The position numbers and the translations under genes were made by a program. From assembly GCA_958295525.1 (NCBI GenBank), contig OY282355.1, positions 1,277,504-1,341,503 on the forward strand: a stretch of DNA of 64,000 nt. Reading direction: 5' to 3'. This document shows positions 25,989 through 34,405 of the stretch, piece after piece. Origin of the DNA: an uncultured Dehalococcoidia bacterium. Lineage in GTDB: Bacteria; Chloroflexota; Dehalococcoidia; Lucifugimonadales; Australimonadaceae. The notes beneath the pieces are model-generated. The model saw only the letters and a list, made by a program, of their open reading frames with translations. It did not search any database and was not told where the DNA came from. Each line of letters begins with the position of its first letter. Positions within the stretch are counted from its first letter, which is position 1.

Positions 25989-27638
25989 GTGAGCGCTCTA
26001 ATCAGCAAGTCGCACAGCCCCGTCTACACGACGCGCGGCCTCGTGGGCTCCGCGTCGCCGCAGGCGGGCGCAGCCGGCGCGCGCGCGCTCCGCGAGGGCG
26101 GCAACGCCTTCGACGCCGCCGTCGCCGTCGCGGCCGCGGAGTCCGTCACGCTCCCAATGATGTGCGGCATAGGCGGCGAAGTCTTCGCCCTCCTCTATCA
26201 CGCCGCATCCGGCAAACTCTACGGCGTCTCCGGATCCGGCCGGGCGCCGATGGGCGCGACCCGCGACTACTTCGTCAGCCGCGGCTACGTCAAAATGCCC
26301 TTCGACGGCCCCCTCACCCCCGCCGTCCCCGGCGAAGTCCGCGCATGGCAGACGATCCTCGACAACTTCGGCTCCCGCTCCCTCGCCTCCCTCATCGAGC
26401 CCGCCGTCGAACTCGCCGAAGAGGGGTTTCCCTTGCCCCCGCGCGCCGCGAGTTACTTCACCAACCACTACGACAAGGTCGCCAAGCATCCCGCCGCCGC
26501 CCGAACGTTCATCAAGCCCGACGGATCGGCCTACCGCGTCGGCGACGTGCTCGCGCAGCCGAACCTCGCCCGCTCCCTCTGCCGCATCGCCGACAACGGC
26601 CCAGACGAGTTCTACGAAGGCGCGCTGGGCAGGGAAATCGCCGAAGCCGTGCAGGAAGCCGGCGGGCTCATCACCGAATCCGACCTCGCCGCGCAGCGAA
26701 CCGCGCTCTACGACGACCCGCCCTCCGTCCGCTACCGCGGGCATGCCGTCCACGCGACCGGCCTGCCCTCGCAAGGAGCGCTCACGCTGGAGTTGCTGAG
26801 CCTGCTCGACGGCTTCGACCTCGCCGCGCTCGGCCACAACACTCCCGCTTGCATCCATACGATGGTCGAAGCGAAGCGCCTCGCGTTCGCCGACCGGCTC
26901 GCCTACCTCGGCGACCCGGAATTCGTGCGCGTTCCGCTGGACGAACTGCTCTCGCCGGAGTACGCGGCGGAGCGGCGCAAACTGATCGACCCGGAGCGCA
27001 CGGCGAAGAACGTCGTCCGGGCCGGGGAACTCGCCCACTCCGCCGCGCCGTCCCCCAGCACCTCCTACTTCAACGTCGTGGACAGGGAAGGCAACGCCGT
27101 CTCCTTCATTCACAGCCTCTCCGTCTACTTCGGCAGCGGATTCGTCGCCGGCGACACCGGCGTCCTCCTCAACGACCGCGCCGGCCGCGGCTTCTACCTG
27201 GACGAAGGCCACGTCAACGTCGTCGCCCCGGGCAAGCGCACGATCAACACCATTCACGCCTATATGGTCTTCGCGGACGGCAAGCCCATCCTCGTGGGCG
27301 GCACCCCGGGCGGCGACAACCAGCCCCAATGGAACGCGCAGGCCATAGCCAACGTCCTCGACCATGGCATGGACGTCCAGCAGGCCGCCGACGCCCCGCG
27401 ATGGGCGCACTTCCCCAGCGCCGACCCTCGGACGATAGACGAGCCGGTGGTCTTGCGGATGGAGGAGGAATTCGACGAGGAAACGAAGCAGGCGCTGCGG
27501 GAGCGCGGGCACGACGTAACCGCCTACCCCGCCGTCGGCACCCCCGGCGCGGTGCAACTGATAGCGATAGACCACGAGCGGGGCGTCCGCTCCGGCGGAA
27601 CCGACTGCCGGTCGGACGGCTACCCCATACCGGAGTAA
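25989..27638 (+). CDS. Gamma-glutamyltransferase family protein
   Basis: This 549-aa protein is an N-terminal-nucleophile hydrolase of the gamma-glutamyltranspeptidase superfamily. Conserved parts are GGNAFDAAVA (37-46), MMCGIGGEVF, and the autoprocessing site STSYFNVVDREGNAVSF with Thr358 as the expected nucleophile. GGTPGGDNQPQWN supplies the oxyanion-loop region. Maturation would give a large and a small subunit split before Thr358. No signal peptide is visible, so this member may be cytoplasmic; such proteins often act on glutathione-like or other gamma-glutamyl/amide substrates. The GTG at 25989 has GAGAGGTGA upstream. The next gene follows by five bases, suggesting an operon. Confidence 0.92.
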   Translation: MSALISKSHSPVYTTRGLVGSASPQAGAAGARALREGGNAFDAAVAVAAAESVTLPMMCGIGGEVFALLYHAASGKLYGVSGSGRAPMGATRDYFVSRGYVKMPFDGPLTPAVPGEVRAWQTILDNFGSRSLASLIEPAVELAEEGFPLPPRAASYFTNHYDKVAKHPAAARTFIKPDGSAYRVGDVLAQPNLARSLCRIADNGPDEFYEGALGREIAEAVQEAGGLITESDLAAQRTALYDDPPSVRYRGHAVHATGLPSQGALTLELLSLLDGFDLAALGHNTPACIHTMVEAKRLAFADRLAYLGDPEFVRVPLDELLSPEYAAERRKLIDPERTAKNVVRAGELAHSAAPSPSTSYFNVVDREGNAVSFIHSLSVYFGSGFVAGDTGVLLNDRAGRGFYLDEGHVNVVAPGKRTINTIHAYMVFADGKPILVGGTPGGDNQPQWNAQAIANVLDHGMDVQQAADAPRWAHFPSADPRTIDEPVVLRMEEEFDEETKQALRERGHDVTAYPAVGTPGAVQLIAIDHERGVRSGGTDCRSDGYPIPE

Positions 27639-27643
27639 ACGCA

Positions 27644-28567
27644 ATGCCGATCACGCTGATGGCCGATCACGAATACGCCGCCGAACATCTCGCCAACGGG
27701 GCGGTCAACGTCCAGGGCTTCGACGTCCAAATCGTTTGGCCGGAGAGCGGCTCGGCGGCGGTCTACGCCCAACTCTTCACCGACCCGCCCTACGACGTGA
27801 TGGTCGTGCCGATGACCAACTTCCTCATCGCCCTTGACCGGGGCTGTCCGCTCACCGGCCTTCCCGTGTTCCCCGACGTCTCCTTCCCCCACGTAGGCGG
27901 GCAGGTCAACGCCGTGGCCGGAATCGCCTCCCCGAACGATTTGGAGGGCAAGCGCGTCGGCGTGCGCGGCTGGGGATTCAACCCCGGAACGTGGATGCGC
28001 GGCGCCATCGCCGACGTCTACGGCGTGGACCTGACGAAAATCCACTGGGTCGAGGCGGAGCCGAACTCCCTGATGAGCGTGGACTACCCCCGCGACCCGC
28101 GGTTTTCGATTAGCAAAGGCGGCGCCCAGCAAGACGAATTGGAAAGCGGCGCGCTCGACGCCGTTTTCTTCGACCGCTCCGGCCCGCCGCTGGGCGGCTC
28201 CCGCGCCCTGCTCTTCGACGATCCGCTCGAAGCCGCGCTGACCTACCACCGGCGAACCGGCGTCTTCCCGGTCAACGTGATGCTCGCCGCCAAGAGCGCG
28301 GCGCTCGAGGCTAACCCCGGGCTCGCGCAGGCCATCGTTGACGCTTGCGGCGAGGCGCGCCGCCTCTACGACGCCAACGCCCGGGACGACGACGAGCATA
28401 TGGGCCTGCCCATCGGCTGGCTGCGAAAGAACGGCCTCTTCCCCCATCGGAACGGCTTGGAGAACAACCGCGCGGCGGTGGAGACGATCATCCGCTACGC
28501 CGCTGATCTCGGCCTCATTAGCCGCCGCTTCGCACCCGAGGAACTCTTCTTCGCAGGCGCGGCATAA
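27644..28567 (+). CDS. NMT1/THI5 or dihydroxyphthalate-decarboxylase-like binding protein
   Basis: This 307-aa protein has the periplasmic-binding-protein type II fold seen in NMT1/THI5-like and 4,5-dihydroxyphthalate-decarboxylase-like proteins. It has an N-terminal LMADHEYAAEHLANGAVNVQGFDVQIV and FTDPPYDVMVVPMTNFLIALDRG. The domain-crossing stretch is NDLEGKRVGVRGWGFNPGTWMRG, and the later part has GLPIGWLRKNGLFPHRNGLENNRAAVETIIRY. There is no signal peptide. It starts at ATG 27644 with GGAG eight bases upstream, overlapping the end of the gamma-glutamyltransferase gene region. Pairing with that gene hints at a shared catabolic substrate. Whether it is a decarboxylase or a binding protein is open. 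Confidence 0.75.
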   Translation: MPITLMADHEYAAEHLANGAVNVQGFDVQIVWPESGSAAVYAQLFTDPPYDVMVVPMTNFLIALDRGCPLTGLPVFPDVSFPHVGGQVNAVAGIASPNDLEGKRVGVRGWGFNPGTWMRGAIADVYGVDLTKIHWVEAEPNSLMSVDYPRDPRFSISKGGAQQDELESGALDAVFFDRSGPPLGGSRALLFDDPLEAALTYHRRTGVFPVNVMLAAKSAALEANPGLAQAIVDACGEARRLYDANARDDDEHMGLPIGWLRKNGLFPHRNGLENNRAAVETIIRYAADLGLISRRFAPEELFFAGAA

Positions 28568-28620
28568 GAACGGCGAACACGGAACGGCTGACGCGCGCAG
28601 GGAGGGTGTAGAGGAAGGCG

Positions 28621-29571
28621 TCAGCCCGCCTGCGCGCCCAGCGGAACGAGTTTGCGGTGAAAGGGTTGGACGATGGCCTCCGCTTGCAGACGCATCTGAT
28701 CCGGCATTTCGTCCGCCCCGCACGCCGGATTGAAGACGAATTTCGTCGCCCCCGCGTCCACGTACTCGCGCATACGCGCCATAACTTCGTCCGGCGTCCC
28801 CAGCAGGTTGATGCGCTCCGGCGCGACGCCCGGGCGGCGGTTCAGCAGATGGCGCTCCTTGACGTAATCGGGGACGCTTCCGCGCTCCACGAGATAACTG
28901 CTGATCTGCAGGCCGAAGTGGTCGTCGGGGATGGCCCGGCCGGCCTCGGCGGCGTGCTCCTTGATGCGCGCGACGCCCGCCGCGACCTCCTCCGGCGTGA
29001 GTTGCGTGGGCAGCCAGCCGTCGCCGAGCCGCCCGGTCCGGCGGAGCCCCGCCTCCGACCTGCTGCCGATCCAGATGGGAATGTTCGCCTGCTTGGGGCG
29101 CACGCCGATGCCCGCGTCCGTGAGTTTCAGAAACGCGCTCTCGTAGGTGACGCGCTCCTCCGTCCAGAGGCGCCGCATCACGATGATCGCCTCGTCGAGC
29201 CTGCGCCCCCGGTCGCTCTTGCGGACGCCCATCGCCTCGTATTCGGCGGGCGACTCCTGCCCGACGCCCACGCCGAGCACGAGGCGCCCGTTGGAGAGGA
29301 GGTCTATGGTCGCGAGTTCGCGGGCCGCGGTCACCGGGCTCCGCATAGACATCAGCAGCACGCCTGTGCCGAACTTCAGCTTCTCCGTCCGCCCGGCGAC
29401 CATCGCCATTCCGGCGATGGGGTCCATTCGCCAGACGGGCCCGACGATGCGGTCGGAGAACCATACGGAGTCCCATCCGAGTTGCTCGGCGGCGTCCACG
29501 TAGCGCAGAAACGACTCGCGCCCTTGCTTCGCCATAACCGACGCGCCGGACAAGCCTATTTTGACGGACAT
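28621..29571 (-). CDS. Luciferase-like (LLM class) flavin/F420-dependent oxidoreductase
   Basis: This 316-aa TIM-barrel oxidoreductase is of the bacterial luciferase-like superfamily. Evidence includes the N-terminal strand KIGLSGASVMAKQG, the AAEQLGWDSVWFSDRI motif, and GTGVLLMSMRSPVTAARELATIDLLSNGRLVLGVGVGQ, which is the classic mid-barrel block. WIGSRSEAGLRRTGRLGDGWLPT follows near residue 170. It would use FMNH2 or F420H2 to oxidise or reduce an unknown substrate. The gene is alone on the minus strand; a TGC-TACAAT extended -10-like site lies at 29607-29612. A second member occurs at 46745-47746. Expansion of this family is known from SAR202 genomes. Confidence 0.92.
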   Translation of the reverse strand: MSVKIGLSGASVMAKQGRESFLRYVDAAEQLGWDSVWFSDRIVGPVWRMDPIAGMAMVAGRTEKLKFGTGVLLMSMRSPVTAARELATIDLLSNGRLVLGVGVGQESPAEYEAMGVRKSDRGRRLDEAIIVMRRLWTEERVTYESAFLKLTDAGIGVRPKQANIPIWIGSRSEAGLRRTGRLGDGWLPTQLTPEEVAAGVARIKEHAAEAGRAIPDDHFGLQISSYLVERGSVPDYVKERHLLNRRPGVAPERINLLGTPDEVMARMREYVDAGATKFVFNPACGADEMPDQMRLQAEAIVQPFHRKLVPLGAQAG

Positions 29572-29644
29572 TCGCGCCTCGCAGCGGAGGAGGAAGTAGG
29601 GAGGGCATTGTAGCAGGCGCCGCGCGGCCTTCGGAAGGCTTGGG

Positions 29645-29775
29645 GGCGAGATTCCCGCCTTCGCGGGGAGGGCGAGGGCAGGGGGCGGGAATGACGATTA
29701 CATTGGGGACGATGCGCTGCGCGGGGAGGGCGAGGCGAGGGGGGCGAGATTCCCGCCTTCGCGGGAATGACGGGG
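29645..29775. repeat. REP-like palindromes (2 copies)
   Basis: GATTCCCGCC-TTCGCGGG copies lie near 29649 (shortened, ending GGGGAGGG) and near 29748. A partial GACGATGCGCTGCGCG word lies at 29709-29724. The rest of the gap is G-rich and shows no gene. Confidence 0.85.
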
Positions 29776-29830
29776 GCAGGGGGGATGAAGGAGCGCGGGG
29801 GGCGGGACGACGGGGCGCGTCCGAGGGCGC

Positions 29831-30253
29831 TTAATTCGGCGGGGCGGACGCGGCGGGCAGCGTTTCGTCCCACTCCATTCCGCCGCGCTTCCACTCGTAG
29901 CCCCAACCGATGACCATTACGGCGGTGAAGAAGAGCACGGCGCCGAACGCGGCCCAGCCCAGCGCGCTCGCCTGCGACGCCCAGGGGAAGAGGAACACGA
30001 CCTCGACGTCGAACAGCAGGAAGAGGATGGCGAAGCGGTAGTAGCGGACGTTGAACCGCTCCCAGCGTCCGCGCTCCGGCTCCATGCCGCACTCGTAGGG
30101 CATTTGCTTGAGCGGGTTGGGCCGGAACGGGCGGGCTTTGATCTTCGCGCTCAACTGCGAAAGCAGCAGCACGCCGCCCGGCAAGGCGACCGCGACGACG
30201 GAGAGCATTAGGACGAATCCGTATTGCCGGAGGTAGTCTTCCATAGCGCTCAT
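29831..30253 (-). CDS. nuoA: NADH-quinone oxidoreductase subunit A
   Basis: This 140-aa membrane subunit of respiratory complex I has three transmembrane helices. The family hallmark is clear: KQMPYECGMEPERGRWERFNVRYY, then RFAILFLLFDVEVVFLFPWA. NuoA helps form the quinone-entry region, including the conserved Cys loop in YECG. The ATG at 30251-30253 is chosen, with an AGGT just upstream; an ATG at 30244 is also possible. None of nuoB-N lies in this window: the gene stands between repeats, with unrelated genes on both sides. Confidence 0.93.
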   Translation of the reverse strand: MSAMEDYLRQYGFVLMLSVVAVALPGGVLLLSQLSAKIKARPFRPNPLKQMPYECGMEPERGRWERFNVRYYRFAILFLLFDVEVVFLFPWASQASALGWAAFGAVLFFTAVMVIGWGYEWKRGGMEWDETLPAASAPPN

Positions 30254-30302
30254 CGTACCTGCATACGGCGGAAAATAGCAAGCGCGCGCTTGCGGACGGG
30301 GG

Positions 30303-30370
30303 GCGAGATTCCCGCCTACGCGGGAATGACGGGACAAAGGGCTGGATTCCCGCCTGCGCGGGAACGACGG
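30303..30370. repeat. REP-like palindromes (2 copies)
   Basis: Copies near 30308 and 30345 lie in the short gap between nuoA and the PaREP1-like gene. The second ends GGAACGACGG, a single-base variant. Confidence 0.85.
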
Positions 30371-30417
30371 AGAGAGGGGGCGAGGTCAAGAGGCAGAGGC
30401 CATTTCATCCGCGTATG

Positions 30418-30927
30418 CTAGTGCCGGGCGGGGGCGCGTTGGTGGAACTTGGATAGGTAGGCGGCGGCGTCTCGGCGGTAGGCTCGGTCGGTCGGAGGCT
30501 CCGCCTCGTCGGGGATCGCTTTGTCCGCCTCCCGGAAGAGCGCGAGGAAACGGCGGAGGCGCATCCGCGCCGTGGCGATTTGCGTGGGGGAGAGGCGATC
30601 GTCGTAGAAGTTCCGATGCAAGGTCTCCATCGCGTTGAAGAGCAGGCCGACGTCGTCGTTGCCGACGCACTGCCCCACATAGTCCGCGATATGCCCCAGC
30701 GCGAAGTGGGAGTGGTGGGGCCACCCCCTGCGGCGCGCGGCGGCCTTCACGGCGTGCGCGGCTGCGCCCCAAATTTCTTCCGAGGAGGTCAGCCACTCTC
30801 CTTCCCGCAGCGTCCGGCCCGAGCGGGCTTGCAGCCGCCGGCTGTTGGCGAGATGCGTCTCATGAGGCGGCTCCTTGTCGAGCCATTCCTCGAACGGCGG
30901 CGCGAACGGTTTCGGTTTCGTTGTCAT
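30418..30927 (-). CDS. PaREP1/HEPN-like domain protein
   Basis: This 169-aa alpha-helical protein resembles the PaREP1 group of the HEPN superfamily. The core reads TSSEEIWGAAAHAVKAAARRRGWPHHSHFAL at about residues 47-77, and later FNAMETLHRNFYDDRLS at about 97-113. The family pattern is an assembly helix with AAAHAVKA, a following RGWPHHSH, and a distal LHxNFY. HEPN proteins are often RNases or partners of nucleotidyltransferases, but no R-X4-6-H catalytic motif is certain here and no partner is adjacent. The ATG at 30925-30927 is chosen; an in-frame ATG at 30951 has a similar context. Confidence 0.75.
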   Translation of the reverse strand: MTTKPKPFAPPFEEWLDKEPPHETHLANSRRLQARSGRTLREGEWLTSSEEIWGAAAHAVKAAARRRGWPHHSHFALGHIADYVGQCVGNDDVGLLFNAMETLHRNFYDDRLSPTQIATARMRLRRFLALFREADKAIPDEAEPPTDRAYRRDAAAYLSKFHQRAPARH

Positions 30928-30984
30928 TGGCGCAGGTCTCCCGCCTTGCATATTAGCCTGCACGGGATTCCTCGCGCAACAAGG

Positions 30985-31285
30985 GGCGAGATTCCCGCCT
31001 ACGCGGGAATGACGGGGCAAGGGGCGCTTGCGCGCCGACTGGATTCCCGCCTACGCGGGAATGACGGGGCATGGGGGCGCTTGCGCGCCGACTGGATTCC
31101 CGCCTACGCGGGAATGACGGGGCATGGGGGCGCTTGCGCGCCGACTGGATTCCCGCCTACGCGGGAATGACGTGGCAAGGGGCGCTTGCGCGCCGACTGG
31201 CTTCCTGCCTGCGCGGGAACGACGTGGCAAGGGCGCTTGCGCGCCGACTGGATTCCCGCGTAGGCGGGAATGACGGGACAGAGGG
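30985..31285. repeat. 53-bp tandem array of REP plus GCGCTTGCGCGCC word
   Basis: Units start at 31024, 31077, 31130, 31182 and 31233 (periods 53, 53, 52 and 51). Each unit has GCGCTTGCGCGCCGACTGG followed by a REP palindrome and GGGGCATGGGG-type filler. A lone REP precedes at about 30988. The fourth REP is diverged (TTCCTGCCTGCGC). No gene is seen here. Confidence 0.92.
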
Positions 31286-31312
31286 GCGTTACGCGCGACT
31301 TCGAGCGCCGCG

Positions 31313-32071
31313 TCACGGCGCGCTCCCGGTGCTGCAGTCGCCCACGGTGGCCGGGCCGTAGGGGAGGTGGTCCACGATAAATTGCATATTGGCGTTGGCG
31401 GCCCGCGCCATAGAGCCGGGGCCGTTGGCGCGGTGGTCGTCCACAAAGGCTTGCATCGCGGCGACGGCGTCCGGCGCGACGGTGTCCGTCCAGCCCCAGG
31501 CGGCGAGGGAGACGCTGCCCTCAGGGACGGCGGAGTGCGGCTGCATTACGTAGCAGTCGGGGTAGTTGGCGAGCCCCTCGACGAAAGACTGCAGATCAGC
31601 GACGGCGGCCTCGTCGGAGAGGGCGTAGTTGAAAACGATTGCGCCGTTGCGGAGGTTGCGGACGACGGCCTCGTTGGGCTGCTGCTCCGCGTTGACGCCC
31701 CAGGGCGCGCCCTCCACCCAACTGGGGCCGGAGGTTGGGGGGTCCGTGTCGTACTGCGCGGTCTCGCCCGGCGCGAGCGTGCCGCCGTCCTGAACGGCGA
31801 GTTGCGTTCCGGCGCGCGGCTCCGCCTGGGGCACGTCCGTCGTCTGGTTGACGATGCCGAACGAGGGCAGCGCGAGGCCGGCGATGAGGGCGAGCGCGAT
31901 GACGAGGCCGCCGGCCATATAGAAGCGGCGTTTGCGGGCGCGGCGGGACGCGGCGCGATTCCGGCGCTCTTCGCGGGATGCGGTGCGGCGCGAGGGGCCG
32001 CGACGGTCGTCTGCGGCGCGCTGGGCGGCGCTGTCGGAGTTGGGCTGCTTTTCGTTGTTGTCGGTGGTCAT
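31313..32071 (-). CDS. DUF3105 membrane-anchored protein with altered motifs
   Basis: This 252-aa protein has a highly basic cytoplasmic N-terminus (about 23-50), one transmembrane helix (about 51-70) and an extracytoplasmic DUF3105 domain. The domain is recognised from YDTDPPTSGPSW (107-118), GAPWGV, VVRNLRNGAIVFNY and SLAAWGWTD. In typical members the first and third blocks read PPTSGPH and VHNLEHG; here all three of those histidines are replaced. The family's function is unknown; if the histidines bind metal, this copy should not. The gene ends the minus-strand stretch downstream of purC, 92 bases away. Confidence 0.8.
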   Translation of the reverse strand: MTTDNNEKQPNSDSAAQRAADDRRGPSRRTASREERRNRAASRRARKRRFYMAGGLVIALALIAGLALPSFGIVNQTTDVPQAEPRAGTQLAVQDGGTLAPGETAQYDTDPPTSGPSWVEGAPWGVNAEQQPNEAVVRNLRNGAIVFNYALSDEAAVADLQSFVEGLANYPDCYVMQPHSAVPEGSVSLAAWGWTDTVAPDAVAAMQAFVDDHRANGPGSMARAANANMQFIVDHLPYGPATVGDCSTGSAP

Positions 32072-32163
32072 GGTTGCGCTCTCATTCGCTCTCGTTCGGG
32101 GGGAGCGAGTTTTCTGCGTTGGGCTTGGTTGCGCGGGCAGGCGGCGCGAACGCCGTTCGGGGC

Positions 32164-33063
32164 TCAGTTGTCTCCGGCGAGGCGGCGGTAGGCTTCCCAG
32201 TAGCGTTCGGTCGTCTTTTGGACGATGTCGTCGGGGAGGGATGGGGCGGGCGGGGTTCGGTTCCAGTCTTTTTGCGTGAGGAGCCAGTCGCGGACGAATT
32301 GCTTGTCGAAATTGGGCTGCGACTTGCCCGGGGCGTAGCCTTCGGCGTCCCAGAACCGGCTGGAGTCGGGGGTGAGAACTTCATCTATGAGGATGATTTC
32401 GCCGTCGCGGACGCCGAACTCGAATTTCGTGTCGGCGATGATGATGCCGCGCTCGGCGGCGATGTCGTGGGCGCGCTGGAAGACGGCGAACGAGAGGCTG
32501 CGGAGCGTCTCGGCCGTATCGGCGCCGACGAGGCCGGCGAGTTCCTCTGCGGTCAGCGGCTCGTCGTGGCCGACCTCCGCTTTCGTCGTGGGCGTGAACA
32601 TTAGGCCGGGGAACTTGCTGCCGTCCACGAGGCCGGGGGGCATCGGCTCGCCGAAGACCGTTCCGGTCGCGTTGTAGTCGGCGAGGGCGGAGCCGGTGAG
32701 GTAGGCGCGGACGACGCATTCGGCGTCGATGCGCTCGGCGCGTTGGACGACCATCGCTTGCCGCGCGACCTCGGTCGGAAGGCTTTGGATCACGGGGTGG
32801 CCGGCGAGCGACCCCAGCGCGCCGGGGTCGTCGGCGAGCGCGACGAAGTGGTTGGGGACGATTTCGCGCGTTTGCTCGAACCAGAATTTGGAGAGGAGGG
32901 AGAGGACGCGGCCTTTGTCGGGCACGCCGTTGGGGAGGACGACGTCGAAGGCGGAGATGCGGTCGGTGGCGACCATCAGGAGCAGGCCGCCGCCGAGGTC
33001 GTAGGTGTCGCGGACTTTGCCCCGGTAGAGGCGGTTGGGAAGCGGCGTGTCAAGCAACGGCAT
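32164..33063 (-). CDS. purC: Phosphoribosylaminoimidazole-succinocarboxamide synthase
   Basis: This 299-aa enzyme joins CAIR and aspartate with ATP to form SAICAR in purine synthesis. Family marks are LYRGKVRDTYDLGGGLLLMVATDRISAFDVVLPNGVPDKG at the N-terminus, RAYLTGSALADYNATGTVFGEPMPPGL, and ADTKFEFGVRDGEIILIDEVLTPDSSRFWD. The length fits the roughly 300-aa (yeast ADE1-like) form rather than the shorter bacterial form. Its ATG (33061-33063) lies 14 bases inside the end of purB, so translation is coupled. It is the last gene of a purine operon. Confidence 0.96.
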   Translation of the reverse strand: MPLLDTPLPNRLYRGKVRDTYDLGGGLLLMVATDRISAFDVVLPNGVPDKGRVLSLLSKFWFEQTREIVPNHFVALADDPGALGSLAGHPVIQSLPTEVARQAMVVQRAERIDAECVVRAYLTGSALADYNATGTVFGEPMPPGLVDGSKFPGLMFTPTTKAEVGHDEPLTAEELAGLVGADTAETLRSLSFAVFQRAHDIAAERGIIIADTKFEFGVRDGEIILIDEVLTPDSSRFWDAEGYAPGKSQPNFDKQFVRDWLLTQKDWNRTPPAPSLPDDIVQKTTERYWEAYRRLAGDN

Positions 33064-34405
33064 TGGAGGTCTCCTTGTCCGCGAGGCCGGCGCGGTCCGC
33101 GAGGCCGGCGCGGTCCGCGAGGCCGACGCGCCGGAAGAGGGCGTCGACGTTCGCGGTGTAGTAAGCGTAGTCGAAGAGGGCGGCGATTTGGGCGCCGCTG
33201 AGTTGGGCTTGGGCGTCGGGGTCGGCGGCGACGCTTTCGCGGAAGTCGGCGCCGTTCTCCCATGCGGCGGCGGCGTGGCGCTGGGCGAGGCGGTAGGCGG
33301 TTTCGCGGGGCGCTCCGGCTTCCACGAGGGCGAGGAGGACGCGCTGGGAGAAGACGAGGCCGCGCGTGGACTCGATGTTGGCCATCATTCGTTCGGGGAA
33401 GACGCGCAGGCCGCGCATTACGCCGTTGAACAGATCGAGGATGTAGTCGAGCGCGGCGCAGGAGTCGGGGAGGATGACGCGCTCGGCGGAGGAGTGGGAG
33501 ATGTCGCGTTCGTGCCAGAGGGCGACGTTCTCCAGCGCGGCGATGGCGTTGCCTCGGATGAGGCGGGCGAGGCCGCAGACGCGCTCGGAGAGGTCGGGGT
33601 TGCGTTTGTGGGGCATCGCGGAGGAGCCGGTTTGGCCTTCGCCGAAGGGCTCTTCGACTTCGTGGATTTCGGTGCGCTGCAGCCCGCGGATCTCGGTTGC
33701 GAATTTTTCCAAAGACGCGGCGACGACGGCGAGGGTGGTCATAAAGTGGGCGTGGCGGTCGCGCTGGACGATTTGGTTGGAGAGCGGAGCGTAGGGAATG
33801 GCGAGCGCTTCGCAGGCGTAGACCTCGATCTCCAGGGGGACGGAGGCGTGGGTTCCGACGACGCCGGAGATTTTGCCGACGGCGGCTTCGGCGGCGGCGC
33901 TTCGCAGGCGTTCGCGGTTGCGGCGCATCTCCTCGCGCCACAGGGCGAGTTTGAGGCCGAACGTTGTGGGTTCGGCGTGGACGCCGTGCGTGCGGCCCAT
34001 CATCAGCGTGTTCTTGTGCTTGACGGCGCGTTCGGCGAGCGTTTCGATGAGCGCGTCCACGCCTTCGAGGAGGATGGCGGATGCGTCGCGGATCTGGAGG
34101 CCGGTGGCGGTGTCCCAGACGTCGTTGGAGGTGAGGCCGTAGTGCACCCAGCGGCCTTCCGGCCCGAGGCCGGAGGTTACGGAGTGGAGGAAGGCGGTGA
34201 CGTCGTGGCGGGTCTCCGCGAACTTGGCTTCCAGCGCGGCGGCGCTCCACGAGGCTTGGCGGATGCGCGCCATATCCTCGGGGGGGACGACGCCGAGCCG
34301 GGTCCAGGCTTCGCAGACGGCGATTTCGACGGCGAGCCAGCGGTCGTGCTTGCCTTCGTCGGACCAGATGCGCTTCATCGGCTCGCGGGAGTAGCGGTCA
34401 ATCAT
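33050..34405 (-). CDS. purB: Adenylosuccinate lyase
   Basis: This 451-aa enzyme acts twice in purine synthesis, splitting SAICAR and adenylosuccinate to release fumarate. It starts MIDRYSREPMKRIWSDEGKHDRWL. MGRTHGVHAEPTTFG carries an active-site His, and the superfamily signature is GQTGSSAMPHKRNPDLSE. The ATG at 34403-34405 overlaps the upstream phosphatase stop (ATGA). The C-terminus is odd: VGLADRAGLADRAGLADKE comes from an 18-bp tandem repeat and probably adds a short tail. The 3' end overlaps purC by 14 bases. Confidence 0.96.
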   Translation of the reverse strand: MIDRYSREPMKRIWSDEGKHDRWLAVEIAVCEAWTRLGVVPPEDMARIRQASWSAAALEAKFAETRHDVTAFLHSVTSGLGPEGRWVHYGLTSNDVWDTATGLQIRDASAILLEGVDALIETLAERAVKHKNTLMMGRTHGVHAEPTTFGLKLALWREEMRRNRERLRSAAAEAAVGKISGVVGTHASVPLEIEVYACEALAIPYAPLSNQIVQRDRHAHFMTTLAVVAASLEKFATEIRGLQRTEIHEVEEPFGEGQTGSSAMPHKRNPDLSERVCGLARLIRGNAIAALENVALWHERDISHSSAERVILPDSCAALDYILDLFNGVMRGLRVFPERMMANIESTRGLVFSQRVLLALVEAGAPRETAYRLAQRHAAAAWENGADFRESVAADPDAQAQLSGAQIAALFDYAYYTANVDALFRRVGLADRAGLADRAGLADKETSNAVA

